Of a DNA stretch of 64,000 nt, positions 39,423 through 49,212 are shown one piece after another; position 1 is the first letter of the stretch, and the number at the start of each line of letters is the position of its first letter. A program made the position numbers and the translations under genes. Where the stretch lies: the NCBI GenBank assembly GCA_032207245.1, contig CM063498.1, positions 86,765,461-86,829,460 of the forward strand. Reading direction: 5' to 3'. The notes beneath the pieces were generated by a model. That model was not told where the DNA came from, made no database searches, and worked only from the letters and a program-made list of their open reading frames with translations. The stretch is from Pardosa pseudoannulata. Taxonomy: Eukaryota; Arthropoda; Arachnida; Araneae; Lycosidae.

Positions 39423-42400
39423 AAATCCTTATCAAAGAAAACTGATTAAGATTACATAAAATCTTTACTTTTTATGCAACTATTTAAATTATTACATGCT
39501 TACTCTTTTTCTCTAGAAATATGGCAGAAAAATGAATGAAAAACACTTATATATATTCTTATACTTTATGTGTATATACATAAGATAATAAACAACTTTC
39601 TGTCATAGTCAATAGCACTCCAACAAAATCTTTAAATTAAAAAAAAGCACTTGACGAATGTCTGATAGAAAAAAAAACAAGATCTAGAAGAAACATTTTT
39701 AAATATAAAATAATATAAATTATTCTGTTTAAGTGTTAACGATTTATGTGGCTGACTTTACATTGGTTAGAAATTATTTGTCAAGAGTCTGTTTAAGCAT
39801 TATAAATAGAGATCAAACACAAATAAATGGAATTAGCTAAGAGTAAACTGGCAATTTATTATCTGCTCAATTCTTTTATGTAACACTCCAGCTTCATTTT
39901 GGTATGAACTCTATTTGAAAGTTGTTTAAATTTTTTTAATACCTATAAGAACCTTTTTTTATTAAAAACTGTCCCTATTTACAATATCATTGACTACATT
40001 TTGTGGAAGGGCTAGAAGCCATATTTTCACCATGGTTGCCAAAAGACCTCGTTCTAGGCCTGGTTGACACTTCAAAAAATCGTGTGTGGAGAGGGGAATG
40101 AAATCTCGTCTACAATGAGTACAGATTTATAATACTGGTGCTTGACTTTTAAAAAATAACTACCTAATTTGCTTCACTTTTTAATGAAAGAGCTACTATT
40201 TTTTAACAAGAAAGACAAAATAGCATACAAATGGTTATGAGAAATGTTTATAAAGAAACAAAGGCATATTTTCTTACCTTTACATGAGACAAAAACCAAA
40301 AGAAAACATAACAAGAACTTGGATTTTTCATCCATGTGTTTTTCATTAAAGTTGGTCTCATCCACTTCAAAACAGCTTTGAATATTGTTGGGAAAAAGGT
40401 GTCATCACAGAGAAGCTTGTTTAAAGTTTCGTGTTTAGAGCACTCTAACAAGTTCTTTAGAAAATCTATTAAAGAAATCATTTTGCACATTTTAGGAATT
40501 TTTATAATAATTTTTTATGATAAAATGCATGTGAAAATCCACATTATTCTTATTTCTTTACCTGTCATATACATTATATTTAACATACATGTCTAATGGT
40601 TTATAAACTTGTAAATCACATGTAACACACTATGTACTATATCGTAAAATCTTAAATTCAGTTATATTTTTCAGTTAAACATATGAAATTTAAAATTTTA
40701 TATCAATGCACATCATAAACTTATTCTCTCCTATGGGGACAGCCATAGGGCTAAATACTGCAGAAAATTTTTAATTTAACATTCTATTTCAAGTCTTGAG
40801 CAAAATACTTTATGCACACCTCTGATTTTATCCAAAATAAGTTTAGTTTTTTTTATTAATTACTGCAAAATCCAGTATTTAGCAACTAATTTGAGAATGT
40901 GTACAATATTTCACAAAAACTTCAATTAGATCTGGGTGAATACAACCTCAATTTAATTTTTGCAACACAGGGGTAGAGGGTAGATTAAGCCAGTGCCATA
41001 TAATGAAATCTTTGTTATCTGTACTATAGCAAAATAGCTCCACATAGCTGTCTGTCGCACTAAAGGAAACAGGTTCAAATCTTGCATAAGGATTTTGACA
41101 ACTGCTTATCCTAATAGATCTAAGTCATTTGTGATGCTAAAATGTAAAGATTGATCATCCTCAAGAGGGGGAGATTTTCGCTTTTGGTTCTTATCTCCCT
41201 CCCAACTAGAGCATATCCAGACTCATAAATTTATCCTGTATGTTATCTGGGTGGACAAGGGGATTCAAGTCTGGGCTCTGGGCAGGCCAATCCATTTGAT
41301 GAACTCCATTGGCACCATACCAAGCCTTGGTTAACCTCAAAACATGACAACTGGCTTTGTCATCCTGAAAGTAACAGGGGTCCAACCCACACAACTGCCA
41401 CAATGTAGGAAGCACATTTTCATCCAAAACAGTGCAGTAGGCACTGGCGTTGAATTTACTATGATTGGGGACCAAGGGTCTCAGTCCATACCAGGAGAAA
41501 CACCCCCAGACCATAATTCCATCTCTGCTGAACTTGACTTTTGGCACAATGCATTCTGGCAGGAGACATTCTCCAGGCAGACACCAGACCCAGCCATCCA
41601 AACGATACCTTTCTCGAAATCAGAGAGCTTCAAACAGCGTGGCATCTTGCATCCGACTAATGCTGATGTTGTTTCCTACATGATGCATACTGATGGTGGC
41701 CATGACGTACCTCAGAACTGCAGATATCGTCATTTGCATAAGTGTTCAAATACTTATTGGCAGACAGTGTAACTGTTCCTGGCAAACATGCAAGTCATCC
41801 AACCCAAAAAATAAATGCTTTTCACTGGGTATAAAGGGTGCCTGGGATGTTTTAGACAGAGGTGACTAAATATTTAGGAACAAGGGGGGTACAAGGGGTA
41901 AAGTTCCTACATAGGAAAGAAATCATTCCTTTATCTAAAATTGAATTCTGCATCATAAGGAAAGTAGCTTAACCCTTACCATCATTCCCAAAGTTGTCTA
42001 CATTTAAAATATATAAAAATGTCCTGCATTTGTTTCATTATCTTGTTATGTCTTACTAATTCAAACTTTGGATTACAATTAGGTGAGATTTCCCTAAGGA
42101 TATTAGTCACAGCAACATGATTTTTTTAATAATAAAATTTCTTTTAATACCATTAATTATTTAAATAAGATTACATACTAGTAAATATCAGTATAATATA
42201 AATATCCAAATTTAGAGTGTATTACTGTATGTAAATACTATATAATCAAAATATAGATGGTAGGTGTTTAGGTGACACAAGTTCGATACTGTTTCTAAAT
42301 ATTAAGAATTATTGGTTCAATTGTTAGAATATCCCATATAAACATTAAATTGTGTTTTACATATAAACATTAAAAAAAAGTTTAAAGAAATTCATGTAAT

Positions 42401-45400
42401 AACACTATTTTTCTAGCTGATTATAGATATATCAGATTCAATATCCTGTTATTAAAATATAACTCAGCCTAGAACTTGTACAACTCATCTTATATACTCT
42501 AACAACACTTAACAATAATTTACAAATCCAGCTGCCAAGGAGTTATGTATATTATTAGGATGTGCAATCGATTAAAATTTATATTTTATTAATTTTCTGA
42601 ATAAACAAAAAAAAATGAAAATTTCTCAGGAATTATAAGTTTACTAAATATTAAAAATAAATAGTTAAAAAAGATAGTTCAATTATTTTGAAATTTTTTT
42701 CAATAAAGTCATAGCTCAAATTCTACTGAAACAAGATCTTGAAGTATGAAAAACATATATCAAGAATGGAAGTATAACACAATCTCACCTCTGCTTAAAG
42801 CTATAGATTTCTCACTAGTCCATAAATAATTAGAATTATGTGTTGCACAGAGTAATAGAACTTGGACTAAAAATTTGCGCTTGCTAGAAGTATCAAGCTT
42901 TTCAAAATGCTTTAATAACAAAAACAAATAAGCAAAACCTTCTTCTGCATTTTTTGCTTCTAGTGGAAAATCCTTGGAATCATAATCTGTAAAAAGAAGT
43001 ATAAAAATTAAGAAGTCAAATGATTTCAATCTAATAATTGTATACTTATGATAGCCTTTATTAAAGCTAATTATATGCTTCCACTATAAACCATACTGCT
43101 TTAGTAAACACACAAAATGTGTTAATTAAACCATTTCAATCCTCTAACAGGCTAAATTAAATAAAAGGTAGATTTCTTTAGTCTCATAACTGCTTAATGG
43201 TTGTTAGTTAAGTTCTTATTTCTCTCTATCACAGTTTGTGATAGCAATTTATGGATTATCCATTTTATATTATTATGTGACAACAAAAAGGTGAGAAAAT
43301 TATAACCATCTATTCTTGTCCTATTATTATCTTGAAAATATTGAACATATAAGAAAATTCTGAAATCTTCTTTGTCAGATTAGGAACATTTTATGGTGAA
43401 TATCAATAAAACATTTAAAGCAAATTAAAATTATTGACCAAATAAAATGAACACAATTAATTCATAATCAGATTAAGCTTTAATACCACCTTAATAACTT
43501 TTCTGGAAGTTTTGTGTCTGAAAATGCTATCAGTTGTTCAAATTTGTTTTTATTTAAGCCTTTGCAGTATGCAGCATGTTTTTAAGTATGGATTAATGGT
43601 TTTTATAAAAATTACATTCCTTTTTACCTATTATATTTTATTTTACCAATTAACATATTTGCCTATTTTTATAATCTACTTACGCATATTTTTAATAACA
43701 ATAACAACATTATACAGCATAATTTATAACAAAAGATTATAAATAATTTGCCTCTATTTAAAAAGAAATATTGTCTCAGTTTCTTTAAAAAGAAAAATTT
43801 ATGTAAATACATTCACACATAATCATCTTCACACGTCATCATTTTTTTATTAAACATATTGAACACTCTGATTGCCATGTAACCAATAATTGGATGACAA
43901 CAGAAGTTCATATCAAGCCATATAACTCATCATATGACTGACATTTATGTTGAGTACTTAAAGGTTTTATTTTATAAAGGTGTTCAATAATGTTAATACA
44001 GGCTTGCAACTGCTGAGGTACTTTCAAGAAGGTGAGAAAAGTGACAAATAATACAGAATAAGTGACTAAAAAGTAACTAAACATTGAAAAAAAAAGGATA
44101 TTTTTTCCCTCTTGATTACAGATGCTATTAAGATTTTTCTATTTATTTTAACTCTAAATCAAATGATTCATGCAAGACATGATTTTAGCGTCAAATACAA
44201 AAAAAAATGGTTAAAAACTTTGTTTAACACAACTCAGCATTGCTTTTTATTCAAGAAAATCTATAAATTAGATTTGAATACATACAATACATTAATTTTA
44301 TAATCACAATTTTCTGCATATATTAATGATGTTTTGAAATATGTACATAGCTAGATTAGAGTATCTAAACAAAAATGGTGAAGAAAAAGAAAAAGAGAAA
44401 TGTGTGATTTGACGTAAATTACTTTAATGTATTAAATGTACATTTCAGTACAAATGTAGATTTCAGGAACTTCTTTACAACTTTTTAAAACCGCTAAATT
44501 CTGGAAACCATATGACTAAATACATTTTAATAAGAAAAATAAGATTAGAGCATCACATTTTTTGGTCTTTTATTAAAATATTTTGTTATTAATTCAGATT
44601 TTCTTTTTCAACAACAGACTTTTGCTGTGATACACCATGAAAAAAAGTGACTAAAAGTGATCAATTGTAAAAAAAAGTGACTAAAGGTGAGAAAAGTGAC
44701 AGAATTGCAAGCCTGTTAATAACTCTTTGTTAATCCTTTAATATTGGAATAATTACTGCTGAATATACACTGATAAATATCACAAATCTAATTTATTGTG
44801 GCATTCTAAAAAAAAAAAAAACAGCATACATAAAATTTAAACAATTTTGAAACCTTGCAACAGCCTACTTACTCTGCTGGGTGTAAGGCTTTTTGATACC
44901 ATGCTGGAGAATTCCCTCAACTTTAATCCTTCTCCAGGAGGCCGAATTTTTGTTCATGATTCTGTACCCACTTTCCAAACAGTTGACCTTCCAATGAGAG
45001 GATATCCAAACCAACAAATGTAATCTACATGTTCTCTGGATATACTGACTACTAAACTAGTGGTTCTCACACCTTAACCACTGTGATATTCTTGTTTGGC
45101 TAAAGAAATTTTGTGGCACAGCTATAATGAAAGTGGTTTGAATATAAACAAAAACAGAGGAAATTTAATGCTCTTGTCTTTAATGAATGTTTGGATAAAT
45201 TTTTCATTATTTCTTTTATCTTTACGGTAAGTATAGTTAATTTAAATTGTAATATTTTTATTATATGCCAGGTTATTGTACAAAAATTTAACTACTTTTA
45301 GCTGTATGAGTGAATTGACATAAAATTTAATTATAATTTTAAATAAATTATCCTGACATATATATGTACATATTGTTTCTACTTGAATTGGTTTATGGCT

Positions 45401-48400
45401 TTATGACTTTTGCATTGAATTTGTTGATTTCTTATAAGCATTGTTTTCTTGTAAAGAAATTTGTACAGCATTGAAAGTAAACATTTGTTTTTGGATGCTA
45501 AAAACATTTGTGAACTAGTATAATATGCTGCAACCTAAAAATACAGAATGCCTAATGCTACTGCACCATAATTTGCTATTCTTAAATTTTCATTAGAGAA
45601 TAAGTGTAACAATATTTCATATTGAGTAAAATCTTTAAGAATAATTGAAAAAATATTTTTAGTAAAGTAACACATAAGCCCCGTTTACATGTGCCAGTCT
45701 TGTACCCTTCTTTTTACCCGGGTAAAGGGATTTTTCTTGGAGGGTCGGAGAAACTCGTTTACATGGTCAATTATTTCTACCCTCCATTTCACCGGGATCG
45801 TCGCTAGAAGTCACGTGATCATACAAAACGGCAATCATCTGTAAGTGCAAAGGATGATGGGAAAGGAGAGTAAACTCTGCTACTACCCAGGTAGAAAGGT
45901 AGGTTCTTTCTACCTCTCAATTTTTTCCCTAGCTAGGGATAATTCTTGAAAGGGGAGTACAATTCGCGTATCTACCCTGCATTCTATGCTGCTTTTGGCA
46001 CATGTAAACGGGGCTATAAGTGAAGCCCAGTGGTGTTGGGGTAGCGCTTCGCACTCCCATGACACAGGTCCGAGGTTCGATCCCCGGGCTGGGCAAGGTT
46101 GACTTAGCTTTTATCCCTTCAATGGGTAGATTAACTGAGGACCAAGCATGCTTGGGAACTAAACACTGGGGGTTCTGCATAAGATTGACCACCTAACCGA
46201 AGCATATGCTTCGCACCCCAGGGCCCTTGGTCACATAAACAGAGATTGGCACCATAGGCCCTGGCCCCCTAGGGCTGTTGTGCTGAGGAGTTTAGTTTTA
46301 ACAAATAAGTCATAGGCCCTGGCCCCCTAGGGCTGTTGTGCTGAGGAGTTTAGTTTTAACAAATAAGTATTTGCTTTTGAAGTAAAAACATAGACAATAC
46401 ATACACAATGCAGAGTTTTACTATTCAAAGATGAAAAAATAATCTTAGCAGATTATGAATATTTGTCCAAAAGCCTGAGATGCATGTAGATTTGTAGGAG
46501 TTTTCACTTATGTAATATGCAGTGAAACACACACATTATTTATAGAAGTTTTAATATCCAAATGTTTTTTGTATTAAACACTTTTCTATTTATAGTAATA
46601 AATTTTTTCTTTTATTATTTACCATTTACAAAAATATTTTTTTACTATTCAATCATCAAATATTAACATATTCGGCCAATATTTGGTCATACAACTGCAT
46701 AGGCTATATACTAAATATCAACCAAATATTCAGAATATACCTATTTCTAATACTGTAAGGGATTTACATTAATGTTTAAATATTATATTAGTAAATAATT
46801 TTTGTTGATAAAAATAAGGGACATCATTGTATGTACTGTTTGATAAAGTAAACAGATTTAGAGAATACAGAAGTTTGATTACATGAAATTCAATGTAAAA
46901 GAATGTATTCTTTAAATTTCATTAAAAAGTAAAGGTAAAATGTGCAACAGAGCTAATTAATAATGAAATTTAAATAACTGCAAATAATACCTCTATCTTC
47001 AGAGTCTTTAAATGGTTTTACTAGTCCAAAACTAACAATCAATTCTGTAAGATTTGTAACAACGTTGTTCTGGTTAAAAGAATCAGCAGGTAAATGGCAC
47101 AAAAATTTTTCAAAATTCTTTGTGGCATAACCAAGATCATTTAAAGAGACATCCTAAAAGAGAGTAAAAAAATTACAATTAACCGAAGAGGAAAACAAAA
47201 GCAAACTCAAGCAATTAGAAATTTTAAAAAGTAGCAAAATTTATTATTAAACCTGCTAGCAGTAAATTTTCTAGAAATACAGTTACTTTTATAATAAAAA
47301 TATATTTTTTAATCAGAAAATTTTTCTGATTTTTTATTCTCCCTCGTTGTTAAGTTACATTTGCAATATAATCCTCAAATAAAATTTGTTTTAATTCTCC
47401 CACAACAAGCCATCATCTTTATTTGGTGTAGTTTGCTTAGAATAATTTTTCTATTTTAGTGGAGGCATAATGGCTGTCTTATTAACATTTCTCCTAATTT
47501 TAAAGTATCTTCCTGTGATTTAAAATTTATTATTTGCATCAACATTTTAAAGATTTTCTAATTCTCACATATGAACTTACTTTTTAAGTAGGTATATCAA
47601 CTGCACGTTTAATGAACAATTAAAGTAAAACAACTTTTACAGAACTGTATTTACAGAACTGTATTTACATATGGTAACAAAAAAAAAAATCCTTTAATAA
47701 ATATTTATTTTTTATAATTGATATCATATGATGCTTAAACTTAAAACCTGCTACAATTGAGAACAACAGGTTGTAATAATCAAAGTGATTTAAATTTCAC
47801 ATCTTTAATACTCACAGGAGCTCATAATAACTTATTTAAAATATTCATCAATACATATTGAGCAGAAATGAGCATTAATAGAAACAATTTCTATTTGACT
47901 TATGATGTCTAATAACCAGTGTTGCAAAAAAAAATTTTTTGAGTAAAACCCAGTCTAAAAAACCCAATAAAACCCACTCTGAAGAGGGTTTTTTAAAAAT
48001 TGGTGATATTTATAATTATTTTCAGAAACTGTTATCATAGTTTTTTTAACCTCTTTCATACTTAAAGAATTATTCTGTGGAAATATATATATACAGTATT
48101 AAAATCCAGAAAAATATTTACAAATCCATGGTAAATCCAACATAACAATTTGGAAAACAAAATTGTCTGTGAAATACATAAAGAAAAAGGCAAAGGTTTC
48201 ATGTGTAAAATACTAACTTCAATGCTTTTTGCATTCCTAATCTGTTTCTAAGTTTCGACCAAACCAACCCACATGTACAGAACACTTACTCCAGTGATGC
48301 ACAGCTAGCTGGGCACTTGCTTAGGGCTAACATAAAGTGGCAAAAATCTATCGTATCTCCATCCCTAACACGCATTTCAATTAGTTTCCATCACTGTGCT

Positions 48401-49212
48401 GCATTTAATTTTTTAATTACATCAGCATTAAACATACTTTGAGGAAATATTTTGGGGTTTTTTAACTTATAATTCATGAGGAGAATTAACCATTTATTTA
48501 TTTTTTTAAAGGTTGAAAGAACAAACAAAAAATAATCCTTTGTTAAAATAACATTCAATATGTGGTATATGTCAATATATAACATTTTGTGTTGTGATGT
48601 CAGAGTAAACTTCTTTATAGCCTTTACACTGATTTATTTGTATTAATTAAATTACAATTTCTTGAATATTAAGTTAATAAAAATTAATCAGTTTTAGCAA
48701 TTTAATCTTTTCTAAAATATGGTACTACCCTTGACCTCTCCTCTTAAAAACAGACCCCAATAAAACCTAATAAAACCCACCCGGGTTGGGATTTTCTTAA
48801 AAAATCTGGTTTTTTTTCAACTCTGCTAATAACATGGTCAAATCTGGGCTGTTAGTAACTTGTGTGCAACATAGTATTTGGCTCTGCCTGCCAAGACAGT
48901 ATTTGGATATCCTCTATCAATGCATATACCCAGTAGATATTCTAATAGTTGCTCTAGAAACAATGCAGGCATGCAGGCATTACACATGTACTAGCCATGG
49001 CCCTGTCTAACAACTTCTCTAAAATGGATCTACATAAATTATCAAGAATCAATAAATGAACAACTGCTTTATAAATGTTTAACAAACATGAAAAATACTT
49101 TAGAAATACATAGTTTTAAAACAAATCTCACCGTAGAAAGTTGAAACTTTTCACCAGTAAACAGCAAAGTTATTCTTTCAAAAATTTTATATCCATCATT
49201 ATCATCTTCCAT
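19465..49212 (-). CDS. TTI2: TELO2-interacting protein 2 (TTI2), 11 coding exons, minus strand
   Basis: TTI2 works with TELO2 and TTI1 in the TTT complex, which with HSP90 and R2TP matures and stabilises PI3K-like kinases (mTOR, ATM, ATR, SMG1, TRRAP). I joined 11 exons on GT-AG sites: 49132-49212, 46991-47153, 42789-42986, 40278-40465, 39001-39123, 35579-35719, 33098-33247, 27959-28071, 27670-27758, 22686-22759 (or its twin 24266-24339) and 19465-19551. Lengths sum to 1407 nt, and phases 0,1,1,0,0,0,0,2,1,0 agree at every junction, giving 468 residues against about 508 in human. Family resemblance is strongest at residues 190-255 (a W-x-K-N-P motif, then H-x-x-x-Y-L-x-x-I-L-P and L-G-I-K-C-x-D-H-I) and in the C-terminal half ([28 protein letters not shown]). 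Expected fold is alpha-helical HEAT-like repeats. Intron sizes range from 0.2 to about 5 kb and are full of transposons. The first and tenth coding exons are each tandemly duplicated. Confidence 0.93.
19681..20150 (+). pseudogene. Non-LTR retrotransposon RNase H domain, decayed
   Basis: The plus-strand frame reads LVYTDGN (first aspartate), [11 protein letters not shown] (glutamate), [13 protein letters not shown] (second aspartate) and, after a stop at about 20008, [11 protein letters not shown] (last aspartate). All four catalytic carboxylates of RNase H are recognisable. The fragment lies inside the last TTI2 intron, in the opposite direction to TTI2. Confidence 0.8.
20151..21794. other. 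TTI2 intron 10, no other gene seen
   Basis: AT-rich intronic sequence. A minus open frame at 20140-20415 (91 codons) has no features I recognise. Confidence 0.5.
22248..22481. mobile_element. piggyBac-type MITE, copy in unit A
   Basis: Flanked on both sides by TTAA (22244-22247 and 22482-22485). Ends CCCTTTTGTGGGC and GCCCACAAAAGGG are perfect inverted repeats. The 234-bp length with no transposase indicates a non-autonomous element. Confidence 0.85.
22686..22759 (-). CDS. TTI2: TTI2 coding exon 10, copy A (nearer exon 11)
   Basis: Acceptor TTTGTAATTTTAG, donor TTTAAA|GTATGT, 74 nt. The protein is identical to copy B. Exactly one copy is needed: exon 9 ends in phase 1 and exon 11 opens in phase 0, so skipping both copies gives a stop after three codons in exon 11. 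At 74 nt it is too short to stand out as an open reading frame. Confidence 0.8.
23827..24060. mobile_element. piggyBac-type MITE, copy in unit B
   Basis: Same element, size and TTAA flanks as the copy at 22248-22481. It was duplicated with the surrounding 1.59-kb unit, not by independent transposition. Its right terminal repeat has decayed more (CCCATGAAAGGG). Confidence 0.85.
24266..24339 (-). CDS. TTI2: TTI2 coding exon 10, copy B (nearer exon 9)
   Basis: Acceptor TTTGCAATTTTAG, donor TTTAAA|GTATGT, phase 1 in and phase 0 out. It encodes [18 protein letters not shown] then CSGTFK, matching human E-A-T-D-C-L-I-L-L-D-R-C-S. It differs from copy A by one synonymous change (TGC for TGT cysteine). 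If both copies were used, the second would be read out of frame and stop after five codons. Confidence 0.8.
25545..25710 (-). repeat. tRNA-derived SINE fragment
   Basis: A 72-nt tRNA-like head on the minus strand (25710-25639) has a TTAGAATAGTGGTTA A-box region, an anticodon arm reading CATCTGCCATGCTGG similar to glycine tRNA (GCC), and a B-box GGTTCAAATTC. The 3' body extends to about 25545. The acceptor ends do not pair well, so it is not a functional tRNA. Confidence 0.55.
25771..26640 (+). mobile_element. Tigger/pogo element remnant
   Basis: The right end is the reverse of CAGTTAAACCTGTCTATCTC, flanked by TA. The left end CAGTCATCAAACCTGTCAAT is its inverted partner with a degraded flank. 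Further AACCTGYBTATCTCGAAT motifs are repeated near both ends. Length is 870 bp, far shorter than an intact Tigger. It lies in TTI2 intron 9. Confidence 0.8.
26075..26496 (+). pseudogene. C-terminal tail of a Tigger-family transposase
   Basis: Reads [24 protein letters not shown], a stop, then [12 protein letters not shown] and [12 protein letters not shown]. This acidic linker and terminal helix order is typical of the tail after the DDE domain in jerky/Tigger transposases. The catalytic core is missing. Confidence 0.65.
26641..27669. other. TTI2 intron 9, remaining part
   Basis: AT-rich intronic sequence without any recognised gene or repeat end. Confidence 0.5.
27670..27758 (-). CDS. TTI2: TTI2 coding exon 9 (residues 386-416)
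   Basis: Acceptor TATTTTTAG, donor GCTT|GTAAGT, phase 2 in and phase 1 out. It encodes [19 protein letters not shown] and ends NYTPDEA, matching the human segment L-L-K-L-I-C-D-V ... L-T-P-E-S. The intron before it is only about 200 bp, the shortest in the gene. Confidence 0.9.
27959..28071 (-). CDS. TTI2: TTI2 coding exon 8 (residues 349-386)
   Basis: Acceptor TTATTACAG, donor CCCAT|GTTAGT, phase 0 in and phase 2 out. It encodes [15 protein letters not shown] to [11 protein letters not shown]. The closing tryptophan-proline pair matches the human H-T-W-P-R site. Confidence 0.9.
28720..29272 (-). repeat. Candidate solo LTR
   Basis: On the minus strand a segment starting TGTTGCGATCGAACATTTTG (about 29271) is followed by a GC-rich block (29030-29215) with a TATAAGTATG promoter-like motif at about 29165, and further down by an AATAAATG signal near 28825. 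These follow the order expected of an LTR (U3, R, U5). I could not place a clean CA end or a target duplication, nor a partner LTR. It is also an open frame (29218-29027), probably by chance. Confidence 0.35.
30319..31091 (-). mobile_element. hAT element with perfect 8-bp target duplication
   Basis: Ends CAGGGCTTCGAACCG (30319-30333) and CGGTTCGAAGCCCTG (31077-31091) are perfect inverted repeats, flanked by GTATTAAC at 30311-30318 and 31092-31099. Subterminal GGTTCAGTTCCGGTTTTCG motifs are repeated. The 773-bp element retains only the end of the transposase gene, so it is internally deleted. It is in TTI2 intron 7. Confidence 0.93.
30730..30936 (-). pseudogene. hAT C-terminal dimerisation domain fragment
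   Basis: An uninterrupted minus-strand frame reads [20 protein letters not shown], then [20 protein letters not shown], then [11 protein letters not shown] and a stop at 30730. This is the hAT dimerisation domain with its S-V-E-R-x-F-S core and is well preserved. The rest of the transposase is deleted. Confidence 0.9.
32232..32348. repeat. 67-bp direct duplication
   Basis: ATAGGGTTAAGTACACAT, followed by AAATAATAATACTAATGCC, occurs at 32232 and again 67 bp later. It lies in TTI2 intron 7, beside a (TA)n tract at 32465-32503. Confidence 0.75.
33098..33247 (-). CDS. TTI2: TTI2 coding exon 7 (residues 299-348)
   Basis: Acceptor CTTTAATAG, donor GTAAAG|GTAATA, phase 0 at both ends, 50 residues. 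It includes [16 protein letters not shown] and [10 protein letters not shown], corresponding to the human D-E-V-L-R-L-I-L and H-R-L-L-L-R-R-T-Y segments. Confidence 0.9.
33785..34515. mobile_element. hAT-like non-autonomous element, degraded copy 3
   Basis: Shares TAACTTTTTATAAGGA, AATGATTATSAACTAGACAA and AAATTAAGGACTTTTAAGGA with the copies at 15794 and 37587 in the same order, but its terminal repeats are lost. It is in TTI2 intron 6. Confidence 0.6.
35579..35719 (-). CDS. TTI2: TTI2 coding exon 6 (residues 252-298)
   Basis: Acceptor TAATGCTCAG and a consensus donor ACA|GTAAGT, phase 0 at both ends, 47 residues. It begins [18 protein letters not shown] and ends LPMMNLKT, aligning with the family segment whose helix leads into the L-D-L-F-P-I-L region of human TTI2. 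Confidence 0.9.
35720..37586. other. TTI2 intron 5, distal part
   Basis: AT-rich, with no coding region or repeat end that I can support. Confidence 0.5.
37587..38687. mobile_element. hAT-like non-autonomous element, copy 2
   Basis: Starts CAGAGTTCCCA and ends TGGGAACCCTG, with sequence co-linear with copy 1, including the tract TACTAGCTGATTATACCCGA after a TA microsatellite. It is in TTI2 intron 5. No target duplication was recognised. Confidence 0.65.
39001..39123 (-). CDS. TTI2: TTI2 coding exon 5 (residues 211-251)
   Basis: Acceptor AACCTAACAG, donor AATGTG|GTATTT, phase 0 at both ends. It encodes 41 residues beginning [15 protein letters not shown] and ending [13 protein letters not shown], co-linear with the human motif containing L-E-R-V-L-P-A-S and L-G-V-H-C-L-H-H-I. 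Confidence 0.92.
40278..40465 (-). CDS. TTI2: TTI2 coding exon 4 (residues 148-210)
   Basis: Acceptor TTCTTTAATAG and donor GTAAAG|GTAAGA, phase 1 in and phase 0 out. It contains [18 protein letters not shown] followed by a VFFWFL helix, which matches the conserved vertebrate TTI2 segment with leucine-K-P, W-K-N-N-P and VFSW. This exon and the next identify the gene. Confidence 0.92.
40466..41205. other. TTI2 intron 3 with a SINE-like fragment
   Basis: Near 41030-41095 a stretch reading AGCTGTCTGTCGCACTAAAG, then a B-box-like GGTTCAAATCTTGC, suggests the tail of a tRNA-derived head. The following 41100-41210 matches the SINE body family seen at 15600 and 44930. Confidence 0.4.
41206..41660 (-). 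pseudogene. Tc1-like transposase fragment
   Basis: The minus strand reads [45 protein letters not shown] (second catalytic aspartate) and [12 protein letters not shown], where the expected third acidic residue region (I-E-H-L-W) is altered to V-H-P-D-N. The N-terminal DNA-binding half is absent or frame-shifted. It lies in TTI2 intron 3. Confidence 0.85.
42789..42986 (-). CDS. TTI2: TTI2 coding exon 3 (residues 82-148)
   Basis: Acceptor TTTTTACAG and donor AGAG|GTGAGA, entering and leaving in phase 1. The 198-nt exon encodes a leucine-rich helical stretch ([26 protein letters not shown]), as expected for a HEAT-type repeat protein. Confidence 0.85.
44000..44714. mobile_element. hAT-like non-autonomous element with near-perfect target duplication
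   Basis: Ends AGGCTTGCAA and TTGCAAGCCT are inverted repeats. The flanking octamers GTTAATAC and GTTAATAA agree at seven of eight positions. Subterminal GTGACTAAAAGTGA and GAGAAAAGTGAC motifs recur near both ends. No transposase seen. It is in TTI2 intron 2. Confidence 0.75.
45677..46015. mobile_element. Harbinger-like MITE
   Basis: A perfect 20-bp inverted repeat (AGCCCCGTTTACATGTGCCA at 45677-45696 and its reverse complement at 45996-46015) is flanked by ATA on both sides. The 339-bp interior is non-coding. The size and terminal style fit PIF/Harbinger MITEs, though the 3-bp flank is not the typical TWA, so the superfamily call is tentative. Confidence 0.75.
46025..46368 (+). repeat. tRNA-derived SINE with duplicated 58-bp tail
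   Basis: The 71-nt head (46025-46095) has a paired 7-bp acceptor-like stem (GCCCAGT with GCTGGGC) and a perfect B-box GGTTCGATCCCC. The body continues to a tail CATAGGCCCTGGCCCCCTAG... that occurs twice in tandem (46253-46310 and 46311-46368). The body (ACCAAGCATGCTTGGGAAC, CTAAACACTGGGG) resembles SINEs I recall from spider genomes, which is the best hint to the host. Confidence 0.75.
46991..47153 (-). CDS. TTI2: TTI2 coding exon 2 (residues 28-82)
   Basis: Acceptor TCTCTTTTAG then GATGTC; the exon ends AGATAGAG before a GTATTAT donor, phase 1. It reads [18 protein letters not shown] and continues open for 163 nt. It is weakly conserved with vertebrate TTI2, and its place in the gene rests on phase and splice sites. 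Confidence 0.8.
47917..48825. mobile_element. hAT element with perfect 8-bp target duplication, cut by the exon 1 duplication
   Basis: Starts CAGTGTTGCAAAAAAAAA and ends TTTTTTTTCAACTCTG, flanked by CTAATAAC at 47909-47916 and 48826-48833. Near both ends are AATAAAACCCA motifs. The tandem duplication breakpoint (about 48697) lies inside it, so a truncated right end reappears at 50629-50757 with the same CTAATAAC flank. Confidence 0.88.
49132..49212 (-). CDS. TTI2: TTI2 coding exon 1, proximal copy (residues 1-27)
   Basis: The ATG lies at 49212 and reads [11 protein letters not shown] at the start. The exon ends in ACG before a GTGAG donor, phase 0. A TTTTTAG acceptor ends ten bases upstream of the ATG, so exonic sequence probably begins at 49222 and a non-coding 5' exon lies further upstream. 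An identical second copy sits at 51064-51144. Confidence 0.85.

Noticed and set aside
41344..41772. 142-codon plus-strand frame
   Set aside because: It lies opposite the Tc1-like transposase on the minus strand, whose motifs are clear. The plus frame has no recognisable features.
46025..46095. Possible functional tRNA gene on the plus strand
   Set aside because: The acceptor pairing and B-box are good, but the A-box region is poor, the anticodon arm is not convincing, and it is followed by a SINE body with a duplicated tail.
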